The translations under genes were made by a program, and so were the position numbers. Below are positions 7,119 through 12,811 of a stretch of 12,811 bases of DNA, one piece after another. The notes under the pieces are model-generated. The model was not told the origin of the DNA. It saw nothing but the letters and a program-made list of their open reading frames with translations, and searched no databases. Location: the NCBI GenBank assembly GCA_903929925.1, contig CAIYWO010000428.1:1-12811 (forward strand), in the 5' to 3' direction. The stretch is from an uncultured beta proteobacterium (lineage in GTDB: Bacteria > Pseudomonadota > Gammaproteobacteria > Burkholderiales > Burkholderiaceae_B). The number at the start of each line of letters is the position of its first letter. Within the stretch, counting starts at the first letter, position 1.

Positions 7119-7898
7119 TTACCCTGAGGGAGTGTGGCGTTGCTCCACGATTCGTCGCACGCGCTCCAGGTCGGGAGGGGTGTCGACACCGGCACCTGGG
7201 TGGCTGTCCAGCGGTAAAACTGCGATTGCGTAGCCGTGCTCCATCGCGCGCAACTGCTCTAGGGACTCGATTTGTTCAAGTGTGCCGGGTGCGAGTGTCG
7301 GGAATACTTTAAGAAAACTGACTCGCAAAGCGTACAGACCGATATGGTGTTTGGCAGGGAGATTGGGCGCCAGGATGCGGGCACCCGTGGCAAGCGCGTC
7401 ACGGTGCCAAGGAATAGGCGCACGGGAAAAATACAAGGCACGACCCTGACGGTCGCAAACGACCTTCACCACATTTGGGTTAAACAACGCGTCGGCATCG
7501 GCAATCGGGGCCGCACACGTTGCGATAGCTGCTGTGCTGTCCGAGGCTAATAATGCCGCGACTTGATCGATGTGTGCTGGGTCGATTAAGGGCTCGTCTC
7601 CCTGGACGTTGACGACAATTGCATCGTCGGCAAGTGAGAGGGTGGCCGCAGCCTCTGCAAGACGATCAGTGCCCGAGGGGTGCGCCTCTTGGGTCATGAG
7701 GCATTCGATGTCGTGGGCTCTGCAAGCTTGAGCGATCGCAGGATGGTCTGTTGCGACGACGACGCGCGTTGCCTGTGATTGTGCCGCTTGCTCGGCCACG
7801 CGAATGATCATCGGTTTGCCAGCGATATCCGCCAGCATTTTTCCCGGAAGTCTGCTTGAAGCGTATCGCGCGGGAATAATGACGGTAAAGGCGTGCAT
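7119..7898 (-). CDS. kdsB: 3-deoxy-manno-octulosonate (CMP-Kdo) cytidylyltransferase
   Basis: Activates Kdo with CTP to CMP-Kdo, the donor used to add Kdo to lipid A precursors. It has 259 residues, close to the usual 250. Landmarks are the nucleotide-binding N-terminus VIIPARYASSRLPGK (6-20), HPSGTDRLAEA (73-83), and VNVQGDEPLI with the magnesium-binding Asp101. I use the ATG at 7898 (MHAFTVIIPAR), because the frame upstream to 8003 lies inside the Trm112-like gene and has no family match. The Shine-Dalgarno match is weak (GAAG). It begins 16 bases after the Trm112-like stop, and the lpxK, Trm112-like, kdsB order is the same as lpxK-ycaR-kdsB in E. coli. Confidence 0.95.
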   Translation of the reverse strand: MHAFTVIIPARYASSRLPGKMLADIAGKPMIIRVAEQAAQSQATRVVVATDHPAIAQACRAHDIECLMTQEAHPSGTDRLAEAAATLSLADDAIVVNVQGDEPLIDPAHIDQVAALLASDSTAAIATCAAPIADADALFNPNVVKVVCDRQGRALYFSRAPIPWHRDALATGARILAPNLPAKHHIGLYALRVSFLKVFPTLAPGTLEQIESLEQLRAMEHGYAIAVLPLDSHPGAGVDTPPDLERVRRIVEQRHTPSG

Positions 7899-7914
7899 GA
7901 AAATGGCTTCGCGC

Positions 7915-8103
7915 TTAGGCGGGGAAGTCAGGTTCTTGCGCAGACAGCGTGCGTGCTTGAGCCTCAAGCATGACGGGCACGCCATCTCGAACCGGATATG
8001 CAAGCCGATCTACGCGACAGACCAGTTCTGTATGGTCTGAGTTTGGATATAGGCGTCCCTTGCAGAGAGGGCACACGAGGAGATCAAGTAAGCGAGTTTG
8101 CAT
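7915..8103 (-). CDS. Trm112-like / UPF0434 (YcaR family) small protein
   Basis: A 62-residue protein. It starts with MQTRLLDLLVCPLCKG, contains CPLC (11-14) and a third cysteine in ELVCRVD, and continues with the conserved LAYPVRDGVPVML. This matches YcaR-type UPF0434 proteins, which are related to the Trm112 zinc-ribbon family of small activator or scaffold proteins. Only three cysteines are present, so full four-cysteine zinc binding is doubtful. It starts at an ATG at 8103, 17 bases after the lpxK stop, and ends 16 bases before kdsB. No clear Shine-Dalgarno is seen, so translation may be coupled to lpxK. Its cellular role in bacteria is not firmly known; the conserved place between lpxK and kdsB suggests an envelope connection. 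Confidence 0.9.
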   Translation of the reverse strand: MQTRLLDLLVCPLCKGRLYPNSDHTELVCRVDRLAYPVRDGVPVMLEAQARTLSAQEPDFPA

Positions 8104-8120
8104 GATGGTATTGTAAACAC

Positions 8121-9185
8121 TCAGGGTAGTGCTGTCTGTATCTGCGAGAGACGCTCGTCTAGCCAGGCATCGAAATGCGGCTCGGAGAAGGTAAGGTGTA
8201 CTTGAGCGACCCAGATTTTGCGATCGGACAGTGCATTGCACTTAACGGCATCCTTGGACGTGATGATGACAATATCTGCCTCGGGCGCGTGCAGCGTTGC
8301 TGCGTTAAACAGGTGGTGGTCGGGTAGCGCTGTCGTGAAGGCAACCCGTAAGCCGAGTGCACGCAGATCAGAAAAAAAGCGCTCAGGTACACCGATGCCT
8401 GCATAGGCGGCAAGTGTCTGGTTTGCGCAGCGTGCAACGAACTCGTCTGGGCTGAGCTGCTGCTCGCCTATTAGCTGCTTGAAACCCGTGATGTGCATTG
8501 TCGCTGTGAACTCTTTTGGGGCAAGGCCACTGCTTGGAGTGGCGCGCTCGGTTTGCGCGCTTCGCGTAATCAGCGCATCGATTGAGCGCAGTCTTGAGGG
8601 TGGATCGCGCAGCGGTCCTGCGGGCAATAACCACCCATTTCCCACGCCACGCATATCTTGAACCACAAGTTCGACATCGCGCATGAGCGTTGCATGCTGC
8701 AGTCCATCATCGGACACAATGACATCGGTTTGAGGGTAGTGCTTCAACAGGGCTTGCCAGGCGAGACGACGGTTGGGGTGTACCGACACTGGCACGCCAG
8801 CCTCTTGCGCAATGAGTGCGGGCTCGTCGCCAAAGCGGGCCGCATCTAGGACTCCACAACCCGTCAATGCGGCGGGTCCGGCTTGGACGCCATAGCCGCG
8901 ACTAATGACGCCAGGATGCCAGCCTTTCGCGCGAAGCAGTGCAAGCAGGGCGATGACGACAGGTGTTTTGCCCGTGCCACCGATGTAAATATTGCCCACA
9001 ACGATGACGGGGACAGGGGGGCGCGCAGCGTGCGCGGCGATCGATCGTAAAACCAGACGACGCACGGCGAGGATAACGAATGTCACCAAGGAAAAAGGTG
9101 CCATCAGCCACGCCCAGATGCCCTTGCGTTGCCACTGGTGTTGTAGCCAGCGGACAAGACGCAAGCGTGGGGTAAGCCTAGTCAA
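8121..9185 (-). CDS. lpxK: Tetraacyldisaccharide 4'-kinase
   Basis: Phosphorylates the 4' position of the tetraacyldisaccharide 1-phosphate to make lipid IVA, at the inner face of the cytoplasmic membrane. It has 354 residues; the family is about 330-350. An amphipathic/hydrophobic N-terminal segment (about 23-47) should anchor it. The Walker A motif GNIYIGGTGKTP is at 64-75, VISRGYG at 93-99, and DDGLQH at 159-164 carries the catalytic aspartates. The first plausible start is a TTG at 9185, overlapping the exbD stop as TTGA; the next in frame is also a TTG, at 9164. No ATG fits the N-terminus. The overlap suggests translational coupling to exbD. The Trm112-like gene and kdsB follow, so the operon covers lipid A phosphorylation and Kdo activation. 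Confidence 0.94.
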   Translation of the reverse strand: MTRLTPRLRLVRWLQHQWQRKGIWAWLMAPFSLVTFVILAVRRLVLRSIAAHAARPPVPVIVVGNIYIGGTGKTPVVIALLALLRAKGWHPGVISRGYGVQAGPAALTGCGVLDAARFGDEPALIAQEAGVPVSVHPNRRLAWQALLKHYPQTDVIVSDDGLQHATLMRDVELVVQDMRGVGNGWLLPAGPLRDPPSRLRSIDALITRSAQTERATPSSGLAPKEFTATMHITGFKQLIGEQQLSPDEFVARCANQTLAAYAGIGVPERFFSDLRALGLRVAFTTALPDHHLFNAATLHAPEADIVIITSKDAVKCNALSDRKIWVAQVHLTFSEPHFDAWLDERLSQIQTALP

Positions 9186-9586
9186 TCGCGCGCCTGCGTC
9201 GCAAAGTGCACGCGGCCGATGCCGGCCTCGCGCGAGGCTTGCATCGCAAAAACCACGAACTGATGGGCAGCAAGGCTGTCGGCTCTAATCAGAACAACTG
9301 GCTGATCAACTCGCTGTCCAGCTTGCTTGAGTGCTGCGACGAGTTCGTTGCTAGCGACGAGCTGACCCGCTACGGCGAAGCGCCCATCTTGGGAGATGGC
9401 AAGGTCAATGGGCATTGTGTCACTAGCCTCTGCATTGGCTTGTGGCAAGTTGATCTTTAACGCTTGTTGCCGCGTGAAGGTTGTTGTAGCGGCTAAAAAA
9501 ATCAACATCACCAACAACACATCAATCAGTGGAATGAGATTGATATCTGGACCGTCGTCGCTAAGGTTGGCTTTGCGAAAGTTCAT
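9182..9586 (-). CDS. exbD: ExbD/TolR family energy-transduction protein
   Basis: A 134-residue inner-membrane protein with a short cytoplasmic N-terminus, one transmembrane helix (about 16-34) carrying the proton-channel aspartate Asp22 (INLIPLIDVLLVMLIF), and a periplasmic domain from about residue 40. Together with ExbB it uses the proton gradient to drive a periplasmic partner. The ATG at 9586 follows the exbB stop by 12 bases, and its stop overlaps the lpxK start by four. No tonB, tolA or tolB is nearby, so TolR or a dedicated partner cannot be excluded. The exbB-exbD-lpxK linkage suggests an envelope or lipid-transport role, but that is inference. Confidence 0.9.
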   Translation of the reverse strand: MNFRKANLSDDGPDINLIPLIDVLLVMLIFLAATTTFTRQQALKINLPQANAEASDTMPIDLAISQDGRFAVAGQLVASNELVAALKQAGQRVDQPVVLIRADSLAAHQFVVFAMQASREAGIGRVHFATQARD

Positions 9587-9598
9587 GGAAATCGCGTC

Positions 9599-10192
9599 CT
9601 AGCGCAGGCTCGCCGCTACGCGACGGGCTGACTGCTCCATCTGATTGAGCACCGCCTGGACACGCGATTTGAAGTGCCGATGCGCAATGACCGCCGGGAT
9701 CGCAATCAAAATACCGAAGCCCGTGTTGTATAGCGCAATGGAGATGCCACGCGCTAACTCGGTGGGATCTGAGCCATCTGGCCGATAGGCTGCGAAGATT
9801 TCGATCATGCCAACAACTGTGCCGAAGAGGCCAAGCAGGGGTGCAATCGTGGCGACTGTTGCCAGAGCACCAAGGTAGCGCTCTAGCTGAAAGGCTACAT
9901 CCCCGCCTGCATCTTCGACGACTGCGCGAAGTTCGCTTGCGGGGAGGTGTCGATGGCTGAGCAGCTCGGCGAGGATTTGACCTAAGGGAGATGATTTGCG
10001 AAGTTTTTCAATTGCTTCGGGTTGATCGGCTTGGGCGCGAACCATTTGTAAGACTTGATTTGTGAGTTCTGGCGGCGCAATGCGTCGGCTTTGGAGGCTG
10101 AGTGACCGCTCGATGACGATCGCCAACCCAGCGATCGAAACTAGGATTAGTAGCCAGATTGGCCAACCTGCTTGAATAACGATTGAATGCAA
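9599..10192 (-). CDS. exbB: ExbB/TolQ/MotA proton-channel family protein
   Basis: A 197-residue inner-membrane protein. Helix 1 spans about 9-28 (GWPIWLLILVS to VIER); helix 2 spans about 108-134 and contains the family motif APLLGLFGTVVGMI; helix 3 spans about 149-171 with ISIALYNTGFGILIAIPAV. A large cytoplasmic loop joins helices 1 and 2. It partners with ExbD, 12 bases downstream, to form the proton channel. The start is a TTG at 10192: an in-frame TAA lies two codons upstream, no ATG is near, and GAGG sits six bases before the TTG. The gene opens the eight-gene minus-strand series; its promoter should be in the 10193-10460 intergenic region, but I found no convincing match. Confidence 0.9.
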   Translation of the reverse strand: MHSIVIQAGWPIWLLILVSIAGLAIVIERSLSLQSRRIAPPELTNQVLQMVRAQADQPEAIEKLRKSSPLGQILAELLSHRHLPASELRAVVEDAGGDVAFQLERYLGALATVATIAPLLGLFGTVVGMIEIFAAYRPDGSDPTELARGISIALYNTGFGILIAIPAVIAHRHFKSRVQAVLNQMEQSARRVAASLR

Positions 10193-10220
10193 AACTTACC
10201 TCGTGGGAGGGGTGATAAAT

Positions 10221-10243
10221 CTATCCACAGAAGTTGTGGATAA
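10221..10243. promoter_or_regulatory. Inverted pair of DnaA-box-like sites
   Basis: TATCCACA (10222-10229) and TGTGGATA (10235-10242) form a perfect 8-bp inverted repeat separated by 5 bases. Read on the minus strand, 10235-10243 is TTATCCACA, a full match to the strong DnaA box; on the plus strand 10221-10229 is CTATCCACA, one base off. It lies 29-51 bases upstream of the exbB start, in its leader or promoter. The sites could allow DnaA control of exbB, or simply form an RNA hairpin. DnaA binding is inference from the motif. Confidence 0.5.
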
Positions 10244-10291
10244 TTATGTGCGTATCTTCGGAAATGACGGAAAACGTTGGGTTTCCCTTCG

Positions 10292-10315
10292 TTGCTCAAA
10301 AAATGAGCAATTTTT
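10292..10315 (+). repeat. Palindrome TTGCTCA-N5-TGAGCAA with T-run
   Basis: A perfect 7-bp inverted repeat around AAAAA, followed on the plus strand by TTTTT (10311-10315). It is about 150 bases upstream of the xseA start. The stem has only three G-C pairs, so as a terminator it would be weak, and there is no plus-strand gene upstream to terminate. An operator for a dimeric repressor is an equally good reading. The function is not known. Confidence 0.45.
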
Positions 10316-10337
10316 GGGGTGTATGTAATTAGTTCAA

Positions 10338-10422
10338 TTAATTCAATTGGTTATGCTGAAATTGTAATTGAGTTTGGTACGTGTTGCTAGTTTTTATTAT
10401 GTCACAATGACTTAATTCAATT
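10338..10422. repeat. Direct repeats of TTAATTCAATT
   Basis: The 11-mer TTAATTCAATT occurs at 10338-10348 and again at 10412-10422. A further TTCAATT at 10333-10339 is offset by nine bases from the first copy. All lie in the AT-rich part of the exbB/xseA gap. They may be regulator sites or an effect of base composition. Confidence 0.4.
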
Positions 10423-10460
10423 TTATTGCGTTTGTGGACATATCCCCCTTCAAGAACCCC

Positions 10461-11822
10461 ATGAATAAAGAATTTCAGACCGAAAACCTAGGCCAGACGC
10501 GGGATATTCTGTCAGTTAGCGAGTTAAATCGCGCTGTTTCACGTTTGCTCGAGCAAAGCTTCGATGTCAGTTGGGTGCGCGGTGAGATTTCCAACTTCAC
10601 ACCAGCGGCTTCGGGGCATTGGTACTTCACACTTAAGGATGATGCGGCCTCCGTTCGAGCTGTCATGTTCAGGGGACGTGCCTCTGCGGTGGGTTTTTCG
10701 CCCAGGTCGGGCGATTCAGTCGAAATTCGTGGGCGTGTCACGCTTTATGAAGCGCGCGGTGAGTACCAGATACAGGTCGATCAGATGCGGCGGGCCGGCT
10801 TGGGTTCACTGTTCGAGGCCTTTGTCGCGTTAAAAGCCAAGCTCGAGGCCGAGGGCTTATTTGATCCAGAGCAAAAACGGCCGCTTCCTCTTTATCCGCG
10901 TGCTGTGGGAGTCGTCACCTCCCTAGCGGCCGCGGCCTTGCGGGATGTCTTGACCGCTTTGGCTCGCCGTGCACCGCACCTGTCGGTTGTGATCTACCCA
11001 GCAGCTGTGCAAGGGGCGGATGCCGCCTTGCAATTGCGACAGGCCTTGGCACAGGCTAACGACCGCCAAGAGGTTGATGTTGTCTTGTTGGTGCGTGGCG
11101 GAGGCAGCATCGAGGACTTGTGGAGCTTTAACGACGAAGGGCTCGCCCGAGACATCGCGTCCAGCCTGTTGCCGGTCGTGTCTGGCGTTGGACATGAGAC
11201 CGACTTCACGATCGCAGACTTTGTAGCGGATGTCCGGGCGCCAACTCCTACAGCGGCTGCAGAGCTTGTTTGTGTAACGCGCGCCTCCTTATTGGCCGGC
11301 ATCGAGAGTTTGTCGAGTCAACTGAATCGTGAAATGCAGCGCAAACTTGAACGTCTGGCACAACGACTCGACCGCGCTGCGTCGGGTGTGGTCTCGCCCG
11401 GCGAGCGCTTGTTGCATCAGACTGAACGCTTGAGCGGACTAAAGTTTCGTTTGCAGGCTGCCTGGCAACAATCGACGCAGCGTAGGCAAGCGTCGGCTAG
11501 CCGAGCTCAGGATCGTTTACAGATGCAGTTACCTGATTTGGCACTGCCTCTCGCGAGGCTTGCACGTGCGTCACGCGCCATGATTGCAGCGCAGCAGCGC
11601 CAAGGTCTGAGTCGTGCCGCAAAGTTAGCGGGTGTTCAGGCGCAGTTACGGGCGCTGAGTCCTTCCCACACGCTGGCGCGAGGATATGCGATTGTGCGCA
11701 CAGGGCAGGGCGCTATTGTGCGTCGGGCCGACAGTCTCAAGGTCGGGGCACAGCTTGATGTGACGCTGTCTGAAGGCGGCCTTGCCGTGCAAATTGAAAG
11801 CATCCGTAAAGGTGAGGCCTAA
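10461..11822 (+). CDS. xseA: Exodeoxyribonuclease VII large subunit
   Basis: The catalytic large subunit of the nuclease that degrades single-stranded DNA to short oligonucleotides, working with the small subunit XseB, which is not in this window. From the ATG at 10461 it has 453 residues, the usual length. The N-terminal OB-fold (about residues 16-110) has VRGEISNFTPAASGHWYFTLKD. The catalytic domain follows with GVVTSLAAAALRDVL, RGGGSIEDLWSFNDE, and GHETDFTIADFVADVRAPTPTAAAE. The C-terminal half (about 265-400) is rich in Arg, Gln, Leu and Glu, as expected for its coiled-coil, and ends in SPSHTLARGYAIV. A GTG at 10434 would add nine residues, but it has no better ribosome binding site. The gene is divergent from exbB. 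Confidence 0.95.
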   Translation: MNKEFQTENLGQTRDILSVSELNRAVSRLLEQSFDVSWVRGEISNFTPAASGHWYFTLKDDAASVRAVMFRGRASAVGFSPRSGDSVEIRGRVTLYEARGEYQIQVDQMRRAGLGSLFEAFVALKAKLEAEGLFDPEQKRPLPLYPRAVGVVTSLAAAALRDVLTALARRAPHLSVVIYPAAVQGADAALQLRQALAQANDRQEVDVVLLVRGGGSIEDLWSFNDEGLARDIASSLLPVVSGVGHETDFTIADFVADVRAPTPTAAAELVCVTRASLLAGIESLSSQLNREMQRKLERLAQRLDRAASGVVSPGERLLHQTERLSGLKFRLQAAWQQSTQRRQASASRAQDRLQMQLPDLALPLARLARASRAMIAAQQRQGLSRAAKLAGVQAQLRALSPSHTLARGYAIVRTGQGAIVRRADSLKVGAQLDVTLSEGGLAVQIESIRKGEA

Positions 11823-11884
11823 GAGTGACTGACTCTTAACCCTTGGCGCATTATGGGATGTGCACCGCATCATGTGACGTCCGA

Positions 11885-11895
11885 TACAATATGAT
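11885..11895 (+). promoter_or_regulatory. Candidate -10 element of sodB
   Basis: TACAAT (11885-11890) and the overlapping TATGAT (11890-11895) each differ from the -10 consensus by one base and lie 41-51 bases before the sodB start. No good -35 is found at 16-18 bases upstream of either, so an activator or an extended element may be needed. The 114-base gap after xseA also has a short hairpin, AAGAGT/ACTCTT (11821-11837), without a T-run. Confidence 0.3.
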
Positions 11896-11936
11896 CAGCC
11901 TGTTCGTTTTACCTACCTTCAAGAGGATTTGCAGCA

Positions 11937-12515
11937 ATGGCCCATACACTCCCACCTTTGCCTTATGCCATGGATGCCTTGGCACCGATCATTTCGAAAG
12001 AAACACTCGAGTTCCATTACGGCAAACACCATCAGACGTACGTTACAAACCTGAATAATTTGATTCCTGGCACCGAGTTTGAATCGGCTTCGCTCGAAGA
12101 AATCGTGAAGAAATCCTCCGGTGGCGTGTTTAACAACGCTGCTCAGATCTGGAACCACACGTTCTACTGGAACAGCATGGCGCCTAATGCTGGCGGAGAG
12201 CCAACAGGCAAGCTTGCTGATGCGATCAACGCCAAGTGGGGCAGCGTCGCTGCTTTCAAAGAGGCCTTTAACAAGTCTGCCGCTGGTAACTTCGGTTCCG
12301 GTTGGACATGGCTCGTTAAGAAGCCTGATGGCTCGGTGGATATCGTGAACACCAGCAATGCAGCAACGCCTTTAACAACAGCTGATGTACCTTTGTTGAC
12401 CTGTGACGTTTGGGAACACGCCTACTACATCGATTTCCGTAACGCACGTCCAAAGTATCTCGAGAGCTTTTGGAATCTCGTGAACTGGTCGTTCGCGGCT
12501 AAGAATTTCGGCTAA
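11937..12515 (+). CDS. sodB: Superoxide dismutase, iron type
   Basis: Converts superoxide to hydrogen peroxide and oxygen in the cytoplasm; no signal peptide is present. It has 192 residues, the normal length. The four metal ligands are visible: His27 (EFHYGKHH), His74 (IWNHTFYW), Asp157 and His161 (CDVWEHAYY). Gln70 in NNAAQIWNH, the second-shell glutamine in the position typical of the iron enzymes, together with the AAGNFGSGWTWLV segment, favours the Fe form over the Mn form. The start ATG is preceded by AGAGGA about nine bases upstream. It has its own terminator (12531-12562) and probably its own promoter after xseA, so it is likely monocistronic. Iron control by Fur or a small RNA is common for sodB, but I see no clear Fur box. 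Confidence 0.96.
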   Translation: MAHTLPPLPYAMDALAPIISKETLEFHYGKHHQTYVTNLNNLIPGTEFESASLEEIVKKSSGGVFNNAAQIWNHTFYWNSMAPNAGGEPTGKLADAINAKWGSVAAFKEAFNKSAAGNFGSGWTWLVKKPDGSVDIVNTSNAATPLTTADVPLLTCDVWEHAYYIDFRNARPKYLESFWNLVNWSFAAKNFG

Positions 12516-12530
12516 GCGTTCTCTGTACCA

Positions 12531-12562
12531 AAGATGCCGGCCTTGTGCCGGCATTTTTTTTG
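12531..12562 (+). terminator. Intrinsic terminator of sodB
   Basis: ATGCCGGC (12534-12541) and GCCGGCAT (12547-12554) form a perfect 8-bp G-C-rich stem around the loop CTTGT, followed by eight T residues (12554-12561). It begins 15 bases after the sodB stop. This is a textbook Rho-independent terminator and separates sodB from the thiolase gene. Confidence 0.95.
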
Positions 12563-12617
12563 TCCGATGCGCTAAGATTCCTCTATCGAAAATTCTTACA
12601 ACAAAGGGGAACCCGTC

Positions 12618-12811
12618 ATGGCAATCGATGCTTTTATTTGTGATGCTATCCGCACACCATTTGGTCGCTATGGTGGCGCTTTAGCGTCCGTACGTCCAGA
12701 TGATTTGCTTTCGATTGCGATACGCGAACTCGCCGTGCGCAACGCAAAGGTTGATTGGACCAAACTCGATGACGCGCTGATGGGCTGCGCGAACCAAGCT
12801 GGTGAGGACAA
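12618..12811 (+). CDS. pcaF: 3-oxoadipyl-CoA thiolase-like acetyltransferase (N-terminus only)
   Basis: The first 64 codons of a thiolase, cut by the right edge; the family has about 400 residues. MAIDAFICDAIRTPFGRYGG followed by the LASVRPDDL segment and ending in LMGCANQAGED is typical of the PcaF/PaaJ group, which splits 3-oxoadipyl-CoA into succinyl-CoA and acetyl-CoA in the beta-ketoadipate and phenylacetate pathways. The catalytic cysteine and histidines lie beyond the window. The ATG at 12618 has AGGGGA seven bases upstream, a good ribosome binding site. It follows the sodB terminator, so it should have its own promoter; TTGTCC near 12560 with TATCGA 18 bases on is a poor candidate. 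A general acetyl-CoA acetyltransferase is less likely because of the GCANQAGED sequence. Confidence 0.85.
   Translation, partial: MAIDAFICDAIRTPFGRYGGALASVRPDDLLSIAIRELAVRNAKVDWTKLDDALMGCANQAGED

Larger units (their letters stand above)
10193..10460. promoter_or_regulatory. AT-rich divergent intergenic region, exbB / xseA
   Basis: A 268-base non-coding stretch between the divergent exbB and xseA genes, which must hold their promoters. By hand count 10321-10430 is about 27% G+C, far below the neighbouring genes. It contains a DnaA-box-like dyad (10221-10243), an imperfect dyad GGAAAAC/GTTTCC (10269-10286), a palindrome TTGCTCA/TGAGCAA (10292-10310), and repeated TTCAATT motifs. TATTAT near 10396-10401 could be an xseA -10 box, but its only -35 candidate, TTGGTA, is 15 bases away. 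Confidence 0.6.

Noticed and set aside
6713..7195. A 160-codon minus-strand frame overlapping adk and the kdsB end
   Set aside because: It lies mostly inside adk in another frame, and its translation resembles no protein family.
7899..8003. N-terminal extension of kdsB with several cysteines
   Set aside because: It overlaps the Trm112-like gene in another frame, and KdsB proteins begin at the ATG at 7898.
10193..10460. Chromosomal replication origin
   Set aside because: There are only two DnaA-box-like sites, and no dnaA, parAB, rpmH or gidA neighbour; retained only as a regulatory or titration candidate.
11821..11837. AAGAGT/ACTCTT hairpin as an xseA terminator
   Set aside because: The short, A/T-rich stem is followed by AACCC and not by a T-run.

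Overview
This window looks like ordinary core chromosome of a betaproteobacterium, most likely order Burkholderiales and plausibly family Alcaligenaceae. The reasons are protein resemblance and gene order: a DUF3579 protein beside argD and argF, rpsT next to murJ, the series exbB-exbD-lpxK-Trm112-kdsB-adk, and then xseA, an iron-type sodB and a pcaF-like thiolase. I see no mobile element, tRNA, rRNA, CRISPR array or phage gene, and no strong candidate for a new system. The genus cannot be fixed from this sequence.

Layout. (1) Bases 1-2035, minus strand: argD followed by argF, two steps of arginine biosynthesis. argF runs off the left edge. A long hairpin lies between them. (2) Bases 2173-2487, plus strand: a small DUF3579 protein of unknown function, divergent from argD and convergent with the next gene. 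(3) Bases 2513-3466, minus strand: a GhrB/hydroxypyruvate-reductase-like 2-hydroxyacid dehydrogenase. (4) Bases 3515-3994, minus strand: a complete rpsT unit with promoter, structured leader, coding region and intrinsic terminator. (5) Bases 4044-10192, minus strand: a compact series read exbB, exbD, lpxK, Trm112-like (ycaR-type), kdsB, adk, an HSD10-like SDR, murJ. Gaps are short or negative: exbD/lpxK overlap as TTGA, SDR/murJ overlap as ATGA, and the largest gap is 84 bases before adk. This is probably one envelope-biogenesis operon. It combines proton-driven energy transduction (ExbBD), the last steps of Kdo2-lipid A synthesis (LpxK, KdsB) and lipid II flipping (MurJ), with adenylate kinase and an acyl-CoA/alcohol dehydrogenase included. 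(6) Bases 10193-10460: an AT-rich divergent intergenic region with several dyads, including an inverted pair of DnaA-box-like sequences. (7) Bases 10461-12811, plus strand: xseA, then sodB with a textbook terminator, then the start of a 3-oxoadipyl-CoA thiolase gene (pcaF-like) cut by the right edge.

The points most worth a second look are non-coding: the exbB/xseA intergenic region, the argD-argF hairpin, and the palindrome and leader hairpin at rpsT. Among the genes, they are the SDR embedded in the envelope operon, the uncharacterised DUF3579 gene, and the TTG starts of exbB and lpxK.
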